From NCBI RefSeq assembly GCF_004799685.1, contig NZ_CP031311.1:1736001-1800000 (forward strand): DNA of 64,000 bases, written 5' to 3'. The DNA comes from Halobellus limi. GTDB taxonomy: Archaea; Halobacteriota; Halobacteria; Halobacteriales; Haloferacaceae. The notes under the pieces were generated by a model, which did no database searches, had not been told where the DNA came from, and worked only from the letters and a program-made list of their open reading frames with translations. This document shows positions 52,937 through 62,418 of the stretch, piece after piece (position 1 is the stretch's first letter; every line of letters begins with the position of its first letter). A program made the position numbers and the translations under genes.

Positions 52937-53452
52937 TCACTCGCGGCCCGAACGGACCTCGTCGGCGACGCGCGAGACCGTCTCGTACCCGTCGTCGCCG
53001 TACGTGATGAACCGGACGTCTTCGAGCGTCGCTGGACGGTACGACCGTATCTCCTCGGCGATGATGCGCGCTCCCTCCGCGAGGTCGAACCCGGCGACGC
53101 CGCACCCGAGCGCCGGGATCACGACCGACTCGCAGCCGAGGTCGTCGGCGCGTTCGAGGCTGTTACGGGTCGCGTCGCGGACGCTCTCGGCGGTCGCCTT
53201 CCCGTCGCCGTAGTGAGGCATCGCGGCCGCGTGGATCACGTACGCCGCGTCCAGATCGTAGGCGTCGGTGACGGCGACCTCGCCGAGGTCGACCGGCCCC
53301 TTCGTCACGGCGGCCTGGTTCAGCGCCTCCCCGCCGGCGCGACGGAGCGCGCCCGCGACGCCCGATCCCATCTGAAGGCTCGTCCCGGCGGCGTTGACCA
53401 GGGCGTCCGCCGACTGCCGTGCGATGTCGCCCTGGATGACGGTGAACTCCAT
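52937..53452 (-). CDS. macrodomain protein (ADP-ribose or O-acetyl-ADP-ribose hydrolase type)
   Basis: A 171-residue single macrodomain of the MacroD/YmdB type. The ligand-binding parts are VIQGDIARQSADALVNAAGTS, MGSGVAGALRRAGG, and VIPALGCGVAGFDLAEGA. These proteins bind ADP-ribose and many hydrolyse O-acetyl-ADP-ribose or mono-ADP-ribosyl bonds. The ATG at 53452 is used; the longer frame runs antisense through the next gene. The small zinc-finger gene follows 19 bases later on the same strand. Confidence 0.88.
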   Translation of the reverse strand: MEFTVIQGDIARQSADALVNAAGTSLQMGSGVAGALRRAGGEALNQAAVTKGPVDLGEVAVTDAYDLDAAYVIHAAAMPHYGDGKATAESVRDATRNSLERADDLGCESVVIPALGCGVAGFDLAEGARIIAEEIRSYRPATLEDVRFITYGDDGYETVSRVADEVRSGRE

Positions 53453-53584
53453 ACCGCCGGTTTGGTCGGCCACGGACAAAAATCTCGGCGGCCGTCGGTC
53501 CGACGGCGCGAGGACCGAACCGGGTTCCGGAACCGACCGCGAGAACCGAACGGTTCTTTCCGCGTCCGCCCCCTGCTCGCAGTT

Positions 53585-54427
53585 ATGAGCGACCACGCAG
53601 TCGATCCGCCGCTGCTGGAAGCCGTCGCCGCGCGAGCGGTGCGGGCGGGCGGCGACTACCTCGCCGACGCGTTCCGCGACGTCGACGTCGAGGCCGAGTA
53701 CGGCACCCACGACGTGAAATCGGCCGCAGACCGGATCGCCGAAGACCGCGCGCTGGCCGTCGTCGAGGACGCGTTCCCCGACCACGCCGTGCACGGCGAG
53801 GAGTCCGGTCGCGACGGCGAGCACCGCTACGAGTGGGTCGTCGACCCGCTCGACGGAACGAACAACTTCGCCGCCGGACTCCCCTCGTTCGCGACGGCGG
53901 CGTGCGTGCTGGAGGAGGGGACTCCGCTGGTGTCGGCCGTCTACGAACCGCTCCCCGACTCGCTGTATCTCGCGCGCCGGGGCGAGGGCGCGACGGTCGA
54001 CGGCGAGCCGCTGGCCGCCGACAGCGACCTCGAACTCCCGCAGGGGACCGTCTCCTTCGTCGTCGGGCTTCCCGCGGTCCGCGACGACGACCACCGGGCC
54101 GTCGCCCGCGAGGTCGAATCGGCTGTCGACGCCCGCTGCAAGCGCGTCGTCAACACCTGGTCGCCCTGCGTCGACTGGGGGCTCCTCGCCCGCGGGGGAC
54201 TCGAGGGCCTCGTCGCCTACCGCCCGGACGTCTACGAGCAGTACGCCGGCGCGTTGCTGGCCGAGGAGAGCGGCGTCATCGGCCGCGCCTTCGACATCGG
54301 CGCGGGTGGCGGCGACCTCCAAGAGGCCGCGGACCCGAGGGCGACCGGCGTCGACGGTCTCTACGTCGCGGCACCGGACCGCGAGACGTGCGACCGACTC
54401 GTCGAGGCGGCGACAGAGGCACTGTAG
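53585..54427 (+). CDS. inositol monophosphatase family protein
   Basis: A 280-residue metal-dependent phosphatase of the IMPase/FBPase superfamily. Metal-binding residues are in HGEESGRDG (Glu72, Glu73) and YEWVVDPLDGTNNF (Asp87, Asp90), plus the later CVDWGLLARGGLEG segment with the third-site aspartate. Substrates in archaea include inositol 1-phosphate, fructose 1,6-bisphosphate and NADP or PAP; the sequence alone does not decide. It is divergent from the macrodomain gene, and both deal with phosphorylated metabolites. Confidence 0.88.
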   Translation: MSDHAVDPPLLEAVAARAVRAGGDYLADAFRDVDVEAEYGTHDVKSAADRIAEDRALAVVEDAFPDHAVHGEESGRDGEHRYEWVVDPLDGTNNFAAGLPSFATAACVLEEGTPLVSAVYEPLPDSLYLARRGEGATVDGEPLAADSDLELPQGTVSFVVGLPAVRDDDHRAVAREVESAVDARCKRVVNTWSPCVDWGLLARGGLEGLVAYRPDVYEQYAGALLAEESGVIGRAFDIGAGGGDLQEAADPRATGVDGLYVAAPDRETCDRLVEAATEAL

Positions 54428-54518
54428 CGGCCCTTCGCGGACCGATCCTCGCCTCGGGCACGACGCCCGACTCGCCCGCCGGAGAAGCCCGAAGTACCTG
54501 CGGACCCTACGTTCGGGT

Positions 54519-55238
54519 ATGGATGTCCTCCGAATGCGGTGGACCGACGCCCTGTTCGCACACTGGCCGGTCGACCCGAGCGTCGTGTCGGCCCGGCTCC
54601 CGGCGGGGTTGGAGGCGGCGACCTACGACGGACGGGCGTGGCTCGGCGTCGTCGGCTTCGCGATGGAGGACATCAGGCCGCGGGGGTCCCCGGTCGGGCT
54701 GTCGTTCCCGGAACTGAACCTCCGGACGTACGTGCGACGCCCCGGGAGCGACGACCACGCGGTGTACTTCTTCAGCCTCGATGCGGACGACCGGGTCGGC
54801 GTCGCCCTCGCTCGAAGACTCTTCAGACTGCCGTACTTCCGCGCGGAGATACGCGTCACCCGCGAGAGCGGGGAAATGATCGACGACGACGCAGGAACTC
54901 GTGACGACGCGGTGACGCTCCGACACCGGCGGACGCACGCGGACGCGCCGCCGGCGCGGTTCGGGGGGACGTACCGCCCGCTCGAAGATCCCTCGCCGCC
55001 CGCCCCGGAGACGCTCGAACACTTCCTGACGGAGAACTACCGGTTCTACACCGAGGGGGACCGGCTGTACTACGGCGACATCGATCACCCGCCGTGGCCG
55101 CTCGCAGCGGCCGAGGTCGACATCGAGTCGAACACGCTGTTCGCGGCGAACGGCTTCGAGCGCCCCGCAGGCGACCCCGTCGTTCACTACGCGCCGGGAA
55201 CGGAGGTGACCGCGGGCCGGCTCCACGCCGTCCGGTAG
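54519..55238 (+). CDS. YqjF family protein (DUF2071)
   Basis: A 239-residue soluble protein of the DUF2071/YqjF family. The characteristic segments are RWTDALFAHWPVDPSVVSAR at the start and VGLSFPELNLRTYVRR, VYFFSLDADDRVGVALAR, and FYTEGDRLYYGDIDHPPWPL. Bacterial relatives form a ligand-binding fold similar to acetoacetate decarboxylase, but no activity is established. The ATG at 54519 is taken; a second in-frame ATG lies five codons on. It stands alone. Confidence 0.83.
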   Translation: MDVLRMRWTDALFAHWPVDPSVVSARLPAGLEAATYDGRAWLGVVGFAMEDIRPRGSPVGLSFPELNLRTYVRRPGSDDHAVYFFSLDADDRVGVALARRLFRLPYFRAEIRVTRESGEMIDDDAGTRDDAVTLRHRRTHADAPPARFGGTYRPLEDPSPPAPETLEHFLTENYRFYTEGDRLYYGDIDHPPWPLAAAEVDIESNTLFAANGFERPAGDPVVHYAPGTEVTAGRLHAVR

Positions 55239-55355
55239 GTCGAAATCGCGGAACCGCCCCGGTCGCGTATCAACTGCAGAGAACCGCGACGCCGGGGGCC
55301 GACGCCCGCGACCGAACCGCCGGGTTTCAAGCGCCGTCGGTCCTTCTCGCACCCT

Positions 55356-55814
55356 ATGGTACTCGACACCGTGATGACGACCCTGCACGTCCTCGTCGGG
55401 GCGCTGTGGGTCGGCAGCGTCGTCTTCGTCGCCGGAGCGATCCTCCCCGCCGCGGTCGAGGGAGCCCTGGACGCGGCCCCGCTCGAGAAGATCGCCGACC
55501 GGCTCGTCTACCTCTCTCGCGGGTCCTCGGTCGTGATGTTCCTCACCGGCGGCCACCTCGCCGGCACGCGGTACACGATCGAGACGCTCACCGGCACCGG
55601 CCGGGGACACCTCGTCCTCGCGATGCTCGCGCTGTGGCTCGCCCTCGCGGCGCTCGTCGAGGTCGGACGGAGCCGACTGGTCGACGGGTTACAGGAGAAG
55701 CGCGTCCGGACGCCCGCGGCCGAGGTGACGACGGTCTTCCGCGTCGCGGCGGTCGTCGGAATCCTGCTCCTCGTCGACGCGGGACTGCTCGCCTCCGGAC
55801 TCGCGCTCTACTGA
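55356..55814 (+). CDS. four-helix membrane protein, CopD-like fold
   Basis: A 152-residue protein with four hydrophobic segments. The first contains LHVLVGALWVGSVVFVAGAIL with the His and Trp pattern seen in CopD-like and related heme- or copper-linked membrane proteins. A basic-acidic loop (VGRSRLVDGLQEKRVRTP) separates helices three and four. It ends 8 bases before the first PH-domain gene, so the three genes 55356-57974 may form one operon. Function unknown. Confidence 0.7.
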   Translation: MVLDTVMTTLHVLVGALWVGSVVFVAGAILPAAVEGALDAAPLEKIADRLVYLSRGSSVVMFLTGGHLAGTRYTIETLTGTGRGHLVLAMLALWLALAALVEVGRSRLVDGLQEKRVRTPAAEVTTVFRVAAVVGILLLVDAGLLASGLALY

Positions 55815-55822
55815 TCGACCAG

Positions 55823-56290
55823 ATGAACCGACTCCACCCCCGCATCCGACTGCTCTGGGTCGGCCGATCCCTTCTGACGGCCGTGATTTTCGCCGGCATC
55901 GTCTTCGGGGTCGGCCGCGTCGTCGATCCCGCCTGGCTCCCCGCGTGGGCGCCCGCGGCGGTCCTCGTCGCGTTCGGCGGGCTCGGGTCCGCCTTCGCCG
56001 TGCTCCGGTACCGCGCCTGGCGCTTCGAGGTCCGCGAGGACTCGCTGTACCTCGAACGCGGCGTGCTCACGAAGGTCCGGACGGTGGTCCCGTTCGTCCG
56101 CATCCAGCACGTCGACACCTCGCGCTCGCCGACCGAGCGACTCGCCGGCCTCGCGAGCACCGTGGTCTACACGGCCGGCTCCCGCGGTGCCGACGTCTCG
56201 GTGCCGGGGCTGACCCCGGGCGACGCCGACGACCTCCGCGAGCGGCTGAAGCGGCTGGCGATCCGTTCGGAGGGCGAGGACGCCGTCTGA
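55823..56290 (+). CDS. bacterial-PH-domain membrane protein (YdbS-like)
   Basis: A 155-residue protein with two membrane helices at residues 10-60 followed by a bPH2 domain (YRAWRFEVREDSLYLERGVL, RTVVPFVRIQHVDTSRSP). In Bacillus the related YdbS and YdbT pair protects against antimicrobial compounds. Here too the gene directly precedes a longer relative with only one base between them, so the proteins probably act together in the membrane. Confidence 0.87.
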   Translation: MNRLHPRIRLLWVGRSLLTAVIFAGIVFGVGRVVDPAWLPAWAPAAVLVAFGGLGSAFAVLRYRAWRFEVREDSLYLERGVLTKVRTVVPFVRIQHVDTSRSPTERLAGLASTVVYTAGSRGADVSVPGLTPGDADDLRERLKRLAIRSEGEDAV

Positions 56291-56291
56291 G

Positions 56292-57974
56292 ATGCCCCGA
56301 TCGCTCTCACCGCTGTCGGTCCCGTACCGCGTGCTCCAGCGCGGCGGCGGTCTCGCCGTCGGTCTCGCGTTCGTGCTGAGCGGCGGTGTCAACCTCCCGT
56401 TTCTCGGTCCCGCCGGGCCGCTCGTCGTCCTGGCCGTCGCCGGCGTCGCGGCGGTCGCGCTCGTCGGCTACGAGACGGCGTACGTCCGCCGGTTCAGCTA
56501 CGAACTCACCGCCGACACGCTCGATATCGACTCCGGCGTCCTCTCGCGCCGGAGCCGAGAGATCCCGCTCCGTCGGATCCAGAACGTCGACATCTCGCGG
56601 AACGTGATCCAGCGGCTGCTCGGCATCGCCGTCGTCTCCTTCGAGACCGCCGGCGGCGGCGAGACCGAGGCACAGCTCCGGTACGTCACCTTCGAGGAGG
56701 CCAAGCGGCTGCAAACGGAGCTCGCGCGGCTGAAGCGGAGCGCGTCGACGGACGCGGAGGGTTCCGCGGCCGACGCCGCCGACGCGGGGTCGGTCGAACC
56801 GGAATCCACGGAGCTGTTCGCGCTGGACCGAGGCGAACTCGCGATCCTCGGCGCGCTGTCGGTCGACCTCCGGGTCCCCGGGGTCCTCTTTCTGCTCGTC
56901 TCGACGCTCGGGTCGACGGTCGTCTCGACGTACCTCTCGGCGGTCCCCGGCGCCGCGCTGGTGGTCGTCGCCGGCGTCCTCTTCGTGGCCGTCGCGGCCG
57001 TCTCCTGGATCGTCGGGGCCGCGGCCGCGATCGTCGAGTACTACGACTTCAAGTTGGTCCGCTCCGGCGACGAACTGCAGTACGAGCGCGGCCTGCTCCA
57101 GCGCTACGACGGGTCGATCCCCTTCGACAAGATCCAGACGCTGACGATCGCGGACAACCCGCTGAAGCGGCACTTCGGCTACGCGACGCTGTACATCGAG
57201 ACGGCGGGCTACACGCCCGGGGGCTCCTCGGGGTCGCGCGGGTCGGAGGCCGCGATCCCGCTGGCCGAGCGCGAGCACGTCCTCGACCTGGTCGAAGAAC
57301 TCGAACCGGTCGGGGACGTCGACTTCGAGCGGCCGCCCCGTCGCGCGCGGCGGCGGTACCTCGTCCGCTCGCTCCTCGCGGTCGGCGCCCTGACGGGAGT
57401 CCTCTACGCCGCGCGCGCGCTGCTGTCGACACCGTTCCCCTGGTGGCCGCCGCTGCTTCTGCTCCCGATCGCGGTCCTGTACGCGCACGCGACGTGGCGT
57501 CACCGCGGCCGCTGGCTGGGCGACCACCACGTCGTCACCCGCAACGGCGTGCTCAGGCGGAGGACGAAGATCGTCCCCTACTACCGGATCCAGACGATCA
57601 TCGACTCGCGGAGCGTCTTCCAGCGCCGACTCGACCTCGCGACCGTCACGGTCGACACCGCCGGGTCGCTCTCGCTGGGCGGGCAGGACGCCGCGGCGGT
57701 CGACGTGTCGGGGGCGACCGCCGACGGACTCCGTGACGAACTGGAGACGCGTCTCAGTCGCGCAGTCGACGCCTACCGCGCCGGCCGCGCCGGGATCGGG
57801 ATCGAGGACGAGTACGCGCACGGACAGAACGGGGCGACCTCCGAGGACGGCGGCGACTCGGCGGCGAACACGGGAGCCGATCCCGGAGCAAACACCGGGG
57901 AAGGTCCGGTGAAAGACACCGACGGTGGCGACGCCGGAAATGCACGGACGTCGTCCTCCGACGAGGACGCGTGA
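56292..57974 (+). CDS. large PH-domain membrane protein (YdbT-like)
   Basis: A 560-residue membrane protein with three repeats of a two-helix unit plus a bPH2 domain. The repeated domain cores are YELTADTLDIDSGVLSRRSR, FKLVRSGDELQYERGLLQR, and HHVVTRNGVLRRRTKIVPYY, each followed by a segment of the form I-Q-x-(V/I/L). The C-terminal 70 residues are an acidic, disordered tail. Together with the 155-residue protein it matches the paired YdbS-YdbT arrangement found in bacteria and haloarchaea. Molecular function unknown. Confidence 0.88.
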   Translation: MPRSLSPLSVPYRVLQRGGGLAVGLAFVLSGGVNLPFLGPAGPLVVLAVAGVAAVALVGYETAYVRRFSYELTADTLDIDSGVLSRRSREIPLRRIQNVDISRNVIQRLLGIAVVSFETAGGGETEAQLRYVTFEEAKRLQTELARLKRSASTDAEGSAADAADAGSVEPESTELFALDRGELAILGALSVDLRVPGVLFLLVSTLGSTVVSTYLSAVPGAALVVVAGVLFVAVAAVSWIVGAAAAIVEYYDFKLVRSGDELQYERGLLQRYDGSIPFDKIQTLTIADNPLKRHFGYATLYIETAGYTPGGSSGSRGSEAAIPLAEREHVLDLVEELEPVGDVDFERPPRRARRRYLVRSLLAVGALTGVLYAARALLSTPFPWWPPLLLLPIAVLYAHATWRHRGRWLGDHHVVTRNGVLRRRTKIVPYYRIQTIIDSRSVFQRRLDLATVTVDTAGSLSLGGQDAAAVDVSGATADGLRDELETRLSRAVDAYRAGRAGIGIEDEYAHGQNGATSEDGGDSAANTGADPGANTGEGPVKDTDGGDAGNARTSSSDEDA

Positions 57975-58071
57975 CGCGCCCTGACGGCTCTCGTCCTGTC
58001 TGAGGGGTGCCCGTGAGTAATTCGCTGCCTCGCGGTAGCGGACATCTCGAAGACGCGAACGGCCGACAGCG

Positions 58072-60570
58072 TCAGTCGTCGGCGGCGGGCGGCGCCACCG
58101 CGCGCTCGGGGGAGACGGGTTCTGCCTCCGCTTCCAGGCCCGTCCACGAGAGTTCCTCCTCGTAGTGGAAGGGCTCGTGTCCGCGAGTCGGATCGACGAC
58201 CGTCAGCGAGAGCCAGTCGTTGTCGAGGAGCGTGGTGAGTTCCGGGTGCTCGGCGAGGACGTCGGTCACGCGGTCGACGGGCGCGTGGATCACCGTCGAG
58301 AGCCGGAGCGGCTGGTGGTGGGGTTCGCCGTCCGTGCCCGTCACCGACTGGAGGGGAAGCCCGCGCATGAGGTCGCCGCCGTTGCCCTGGAAGACGCCGA
58401 CGTTGCCGACAGGGTTGTGGGTCACCTTCGAGCCGCTCCCGTAGACGGCCGTGTCGACGGTCGCGAAGTAGTACTGGGCGCTGATCCACTGGGTGACGAC
58501 CATCGGGCCGGTGAGGATCCCCTCAAGCGCGTCGCCGTCTGGGTCCGCGCGCCAGTCGTAGGAGTGGAGGAAGGCGCGCCCGTTCAGGTCCAAGTCGGCG
58601 GTGAGGTCCCGCGGCCCGACGACGAACCCCGCGTTGCCGGCGAGGCCCCACTCGGGGCGTGTTTCGGCCCAGTCGCCGGCGCGCCGTTCCGTCTCGCGCT
58701 CGGGGTTCGAGGGGTCCGCACTCAGCGATTCGGCGCGCTCTGCGGCCGCGCCCTCGGCGGCGGTCGCGAGGTCGGCGCGCAGCCGCTCGACGTCGGCCTC
58801 GTGGCTGGCGGGGACGGCGTCGTCGTACAGCGACACCTCGTCGGTCGTGGTGTTGTGTTCGGCGGCGACGAAGACCGTGTCGTCGGGAATCTCGATGCCC
58901 CGCGACGCGAGCGCCGCGCGCACCGCGTCGTCGTTGCAGATCGACGCGAGGACGCGGGCGTTCGGGCCGCCGGGGTTGCCGGCGCAGGCCCCGCAGTCGA
59001 GGCTCGATCCGAAGGGGTTGTTCGACGTCTCGCTCGCGTGACCCGCGAACACGACGACGCGGGCGAACTCGTCCCACCCCATCAGCTCGAAGGCCGTCGC
59101 GGCGTACTCGACGCGCTCTTCGAACGTCATCCCCAGCGGGAGGTCGTCACCGGCGTCCTCGTCGCGTTCGAGGGTCTGACCGCAGAACTCCCGCGCGTTC
59201 GGAACCCGCTCGTCGACCGCGCTCAGGAGGTCGCGGACGCGACCCGGCAGGAGCGTCCGGGCCGCGAGCGCCGCCCCGTACCCGCTCCCGGACGTCTCCA
59301 CGAAACTGAACGCGGTCGCGGCGTTCGACTTGAGCGAGTGGAGGAGCGTCTCGCCCGCCTCGACCGCGTCGGTCCACCGGTCGTGGCTCGCGTGGCGGTG
59401 GTCGTGGCCGTCGGTCGGGCGCTCTTCGATCCGGTGGGCGGCGTCGACGATCGGCGGACACGCGTCGGTTCCGACGTCGGAACCGTACCCCTCGTAGCGC
59501 ATCGGGACGCCGAAGAACCCGGCGTACCCGTGCGTCTCGTAGTCGCCCGTCGATTCGATGTGCCGGCGGACGACCTCCGAGCGCGTGTCGATACAGAAGA
59601 CCAACTGCGCGTCGGGGCGGTCTTCCTCTTCGGCTTCCTCGCGGGCGGCGCTCTCCTCGGCGACGGCGTCGACTAGTTCCCCGCGGTACGTCGCCTCCCA
59701 GGCGTTCAGCCACGCCTCGGCCAGCGGGACGTCTCCGTCGCCGTCGACCTCGGCGCCGGCGGACGTGACCGGGACGTCCGCCGTCTCACCCACCGCCGCT
59801 TCCGGCGCGATGGGCGCACCGAACGCGTCGGCGAGCGTCAGCCGGACGGCCAGGTACCCCGGGAGCGAGATCGGGTGCGCCGACTGCCAGGGACCGCCGT
59901 CCTCGACGCGCTGTCTGATCAGGCCCGTCCAGCCGGGGAGCGCCGAGAGGTGGTGCTCGAAGATTCCCACCCACTCGTCCCGCGAGTGCCCGTCGAGACG
60001 GTCCGCGAGGGCGTCGATCGGGTCCTCCGGGAGGTCGGCGATCGCTGCGCTGTCGGGAATCTCCCCGTCGTAGCGTGCGACGGACCGGAACGCGCGGTAG
60101 AACCCCTCCGAGCGGTCCGCCATCGGCCACTCCGCGCGGCCCTGATCGAGGAAGGCAGCCAGCCACTTCGTCAGGACGCCGTCGACTCGATCCGACGGGG
60201 TCGTCTCGGACTCGTCGTCGGCGTCGTTGTCGGCGGCGGCCTCGACGGACGTGTCACCGTCATCGGACTCTGCGGACGCCATCCGATCGAGGAGCGTCTC
60301 GGGGTCGGCGTCGTACCCGTTCCGCTCCAGTTCCTCGCTGAGGACCTCCGTGTCGATCCGTCCCCGCTCCCACGCGCGGCGGAAGACCGCGGCGCTCGGA
60401 TACCCGTCGCCGCCGAACAGCCGCTCGCCCTGGGCCACCGCCTCGTGGAAGGGCCGGTCCTCGAACCCGGCGAGAGGGTTGGCCGTCACGAACGAGTGGA
60501 GCGGCCAGACGCGGCCCACTGCGCTCTCTGCCTGCTCGATGCTGTCGCGGATCGCGGTCTCAGTACTCAT
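58072..60570 (-). CDS. dabA: DabA, inorganic carbon transporter subunit (DUF2309)
   Basis: An 832-residue cytosolic-side subunit of the DAB bicarbonate/CO2 accumulation complex, with a beta-carbonic-anhydrase-like zinc site. The ligands correspond to Cys326 and Asp328 (VFCIDTRSE), and His511 and Cys526 (FAGHASETSNNP, SSLDCGAC), with the same 15-residue spacing between the last two as in the characterised Halothiobacillus protein. Residues 100-130 are a halophile-specific acidic insertion. It overlaps dabB by 11 bases. It should supply inorganic carbon using the ion gradient made by DabB. Confidence 0.93.
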   Translation of the reverse strand: MSTETAIRDSIEQAESAVGRVWPLHSFVTANPLAGFEDRPFHEAVAQGERLFGGDGYPSAAVFRRAWERGRIDTEVLSEELERNGYDADPETLLDRMASAESDDGDTSVEAAADNDADDESETTPSDRVDGVLTKWLAAFLDQGRAEWPMADRSEGFYRAFRSVARYDGEIPDSAAIADLPEDPIDALADRLDGHSRDEWVGIFEHHLSALPGWTGLIRQRVEDGGPWQSAHPISLPGYLAVRLTLADAFGAPIAPEAAVGETADVPVTSAGAEVDGDGDVPLAEAWLNAWEATYRGELVDAVAEESAAREEAEEEDRPDAQLVFCIDTRSEVVRRHIESTGDYETHGYAGFFGVPMRYEGYGSDVGTDACPPIVDAAHRIEERPTDGHDHRHASHDRWTDAVEAGETLLHSLKSNAATAFSFVETSGSGYGAALAARTLLPGRVRDLLSAVDERVPNAREFCGQTLERDEDAGDDLPLGMTFEERVEYAATAFELMGWDEFARVVVFAGHASETSNNPFGSSLDCGACAGNPGGPNARVLASICNDDAVRAALASRGIEIPDDTVFVAAEHNTTTDEVSLYDDAVPASHEADVERLRADLATAAEGAAAERAESLSADPSNPERETERRAGDWAETRPEWGLAGNAGFVVGPRDLTADLDLNGRAFLHSYDWRADPDGDALEGILTGPMVVTQWISAQYYFATVDTAVYGSGSKVTHNPVGNVGVFQGNGGDLMRGLPLQSVTGTDGEPHHQPLRLSTVIHAPVDRVTDVLAEHPELTTLLDNDWLSLTVVDPTRGHEPFHYEEELSWTGLEAEAEPVSPERAVAPPAADD

Positions 60571-62056
60571 TGTAGTCCTCCGTCGAATTCAGCACCGTCG
60601 CGGACGGCGGGCGGGACGCGTTCAGGAGCGTCACGTAGAGACGCCGACTGCGACGGTAGACGCCCGTCTCGATCGCGAGGTACGCCAGGACGAACGCGGC
60701 GGCGACGAGGCCGTGCCCCGCGGTCAGCGGCGCCGGTGCGGCGACGACCGGCAGTCCTGCCAGTACGGCCTCCACGGCGCGATAGACCATTCCGTAGACG
60801 GCGATTGCGGGAAGGAACACCAGCGGGACGACCGCTGCCCGGGCCACCACCGGGAGCGCGGTCTGGGAGATCGTCTCCCGCGTCGCGTGCAGCGTCGTCA
60901 ACACGACGACGAGCGCCAGCAGGAGTCCGCTGTCGAGTCCCGCGCCCTTGCCGGTGAGCCACACGAACACCGCCCCGCCGGCCACTGCCGAGAGGATCGT
61001 CGCGACCGTGCCGACGGCCCCCAGGGAGTCGCCGTTGGACTCCGCTGTCGGGCTCGTCCGTTCGACCCGGCTCCCCGACGAGAGGAACTTGTAGGCCTTG
61101 TAGAACCCGTGCAGGACGAGGTGGGTGATGGCCGCGCCGAAGAAGCCGAGGCCGGCCTGCATAATCATAAAGCCCATCTGACCGACCGTCGAGCAGCCGA
61201 GCCGACGCTTGACGTCGGGTTGAACCGACTTCAGGAGCTTCCCGCCCAGCGCGCTGACGGCACCGACGACGACGATCCCGAGCATCACCTCCGGGTTCGC
61301 CGTCACGACGGGCGCGAACCGCACCAGCAGGATCCCGCCCGCGTTGACGAACCCCGCGTGCATCAGCGCCGACGCCGGGGTCGGGGCGGTCATCGAGGCG
61401 AGGAGCCAGGCGTGAAACGGGAGCAGCGCCGACTGGATCATCGCCGCCAGCACGAGGAGTGCGGAGACGAGAAGCACCGTCGACGCCGGGAGGGACCCGA
61501 CCGATGCGGCGATCCCGGCGACGGTCGTCGCGCCGGTCTGCCACCACAGGACCGCGACGGCGAGGCTCAGCAGGCCGCTGCTCGCGAGGAAGTACCGGCG
61601 GGCGAGGGCGGCCGCCGCCTGCGCCTGCGGCCACCCGCGGACGTGACCGATCAGGTCGGCCATCACGAGCCCCATCGCCAGCCACGCGACCGCGAAGAGC
61701 GCCGCGTGGTTCGCGGCGACGAGGACCATCACGACCAGCGTGAAGGCGAACACTCTGGTGAAGAACCGGGCGACCCCGTCGTCGCCGGCCATATACCGGC
61801 GCGAGTAGCTGTGGACGATCCCGCTGAAGAACGTCACGACGACCCACAGCAAGAGCGTCAGTCCGTCCACGGCGACGACGTCACCGAGCGTCCCGGTCGC
61901 CGACCACCACCCCAGGAGTCGCGCGGCGAGCGCCCCGAGGCTCGCGACACAGAGCGCCCACACGAGTCGCGTGAACGCGACCGGCACGAGCGTCGTCCGC
62001 TCCGGACTGGCGTTCGGCAACTCTCCGACCGTCGTCGACTGGTTCTCTCCCGTCAT
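60560..62056 (-). CDS. dabB: DabB, NuoL-like ion-conducting subunit of the inorganic carbon transporter
   Basis: A 498-residue membrane protein related to NuoL/MrpA proton channels with about fourteen helices. Typical parts are SALLPFHAWLLASMTAPTPASALMHAG near residue 220-245, LKSVQPDVKRRLGCSTVGQM, and LHGFYKAYKFLSSGSR. It supplies ion flow to DabA, encoded next with an 11-base overlap. The ATG at 62056 is used, but a GTG at 62128 lies 26 bases after a TATA-like ATTAAAT (62151-62157), so a leaderless, 24-residue longer product is possible. Confidence 0.9.
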   Translation of the reverse strand: MTGENQSTTVGELPNASPERTTLVPVAFTRLVWALCVASLGALAARLLGWWSATGTLGDVVAVDGLTLLLWVVVTFFSGIVHSYSRRYMAGDDGVARFFTRVFAFTLVVMVLVAANHAALFAVAWLAMGLVMADLIGHVRGWPQAQAAAALARRYFLASSGLLSLAVAVLWWQTGATTVAGIAASVGSLPASTVLLVSALLVLAAMIQSALLPFHAWLLASMTAPTPASALMHAGFVNAGGILLVRFAPVVTANPEVMLGIVVVGAVSALGGKLLKSVQPDVKRRLGCSTVGQMGFMIMQAGLGFFGAAITHLVLHGFYKAYKFLSSGSRVERTSPTAESNGDSLGAVGTVATILSAVAGGAVFVWLTGKGAGLDSGLLLALVVVLTTLHATRETISQTALPVVARAAVVPLVFLPAIAVYGMVYRAVEAVLAGLPVVAAPAPLTAGHGLVAAAFVLAYLAIETGVYRRSRRLYVTLLNASRPPSATVLNSTEDYNEY

Positions 62057-62172
62057 TCTCGAACTTGTGGTCGGTCGGGGACCGCGGCGGCGGATCGGAC
62101 CGCCACGAACGGAACCCGTCCGAATCACCTCTTCGTAGAACAAATTGCCTATTAAATCTACTTATCTGAACA

Positions 62173-62210
62173 GAACGTTCTATAATAGAACATTATAGAA
62201 CATTATGTTC
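62173..62210. promoter_or_regulatory. cluster of GAAC/GTTC palindromes upstream of dabB
   Basis: This 38-base AT-rich stretch contains GAACGTTC (62173-62180), the perfect palindrome GTTCTAT-A-ATAGAAC (62177-62191), a direct repeat ATAGAACATT twice (62185-62204), and GAACAT-T-ATGTTC (62198-62210). It sits 16-50 bases upstream of the dabB TATA element. Several regulator dimers side by side would fit, as Lrp-family proteins often bind; an Lrp gene is the next gene upstream. Confidence 0.6.
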
Positions 62211-62298
62211 TTGGAGAGAAAGGGAACGAAGGGGGAGGAGAGAGGTGGGGACGAGGAAGGAAAGAAGAGGGTAAGCAGGGGGAGACGAAGGGAACCCC
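62211..62298. other. polypurine tract in the lrp-dabB spacer
   Basis: Nearly 90 bases on the plus strand are almost only A and G (for example GGGGGAGGAGAGAGG). No gene is seen from 62129 to 62418. On the minus strand the tract would be a C/T-rich transcript end of the lrp gene, which could aid transcription termination. It is also suited to unusual DNA structure. Confidence 0.5.
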
Positions 62299-62418
62299 GA
62301 CTGGTCGGTCCGCCGCTGCGAACCGGCGAGTACCGCGGTACCCACCGGACACCGGACCCAGCGCTCCGGGCGAAAATGAGTCGAGCGGTCGACAGCGCCG
62401 TTCGGTAGCCGGTTCCGG

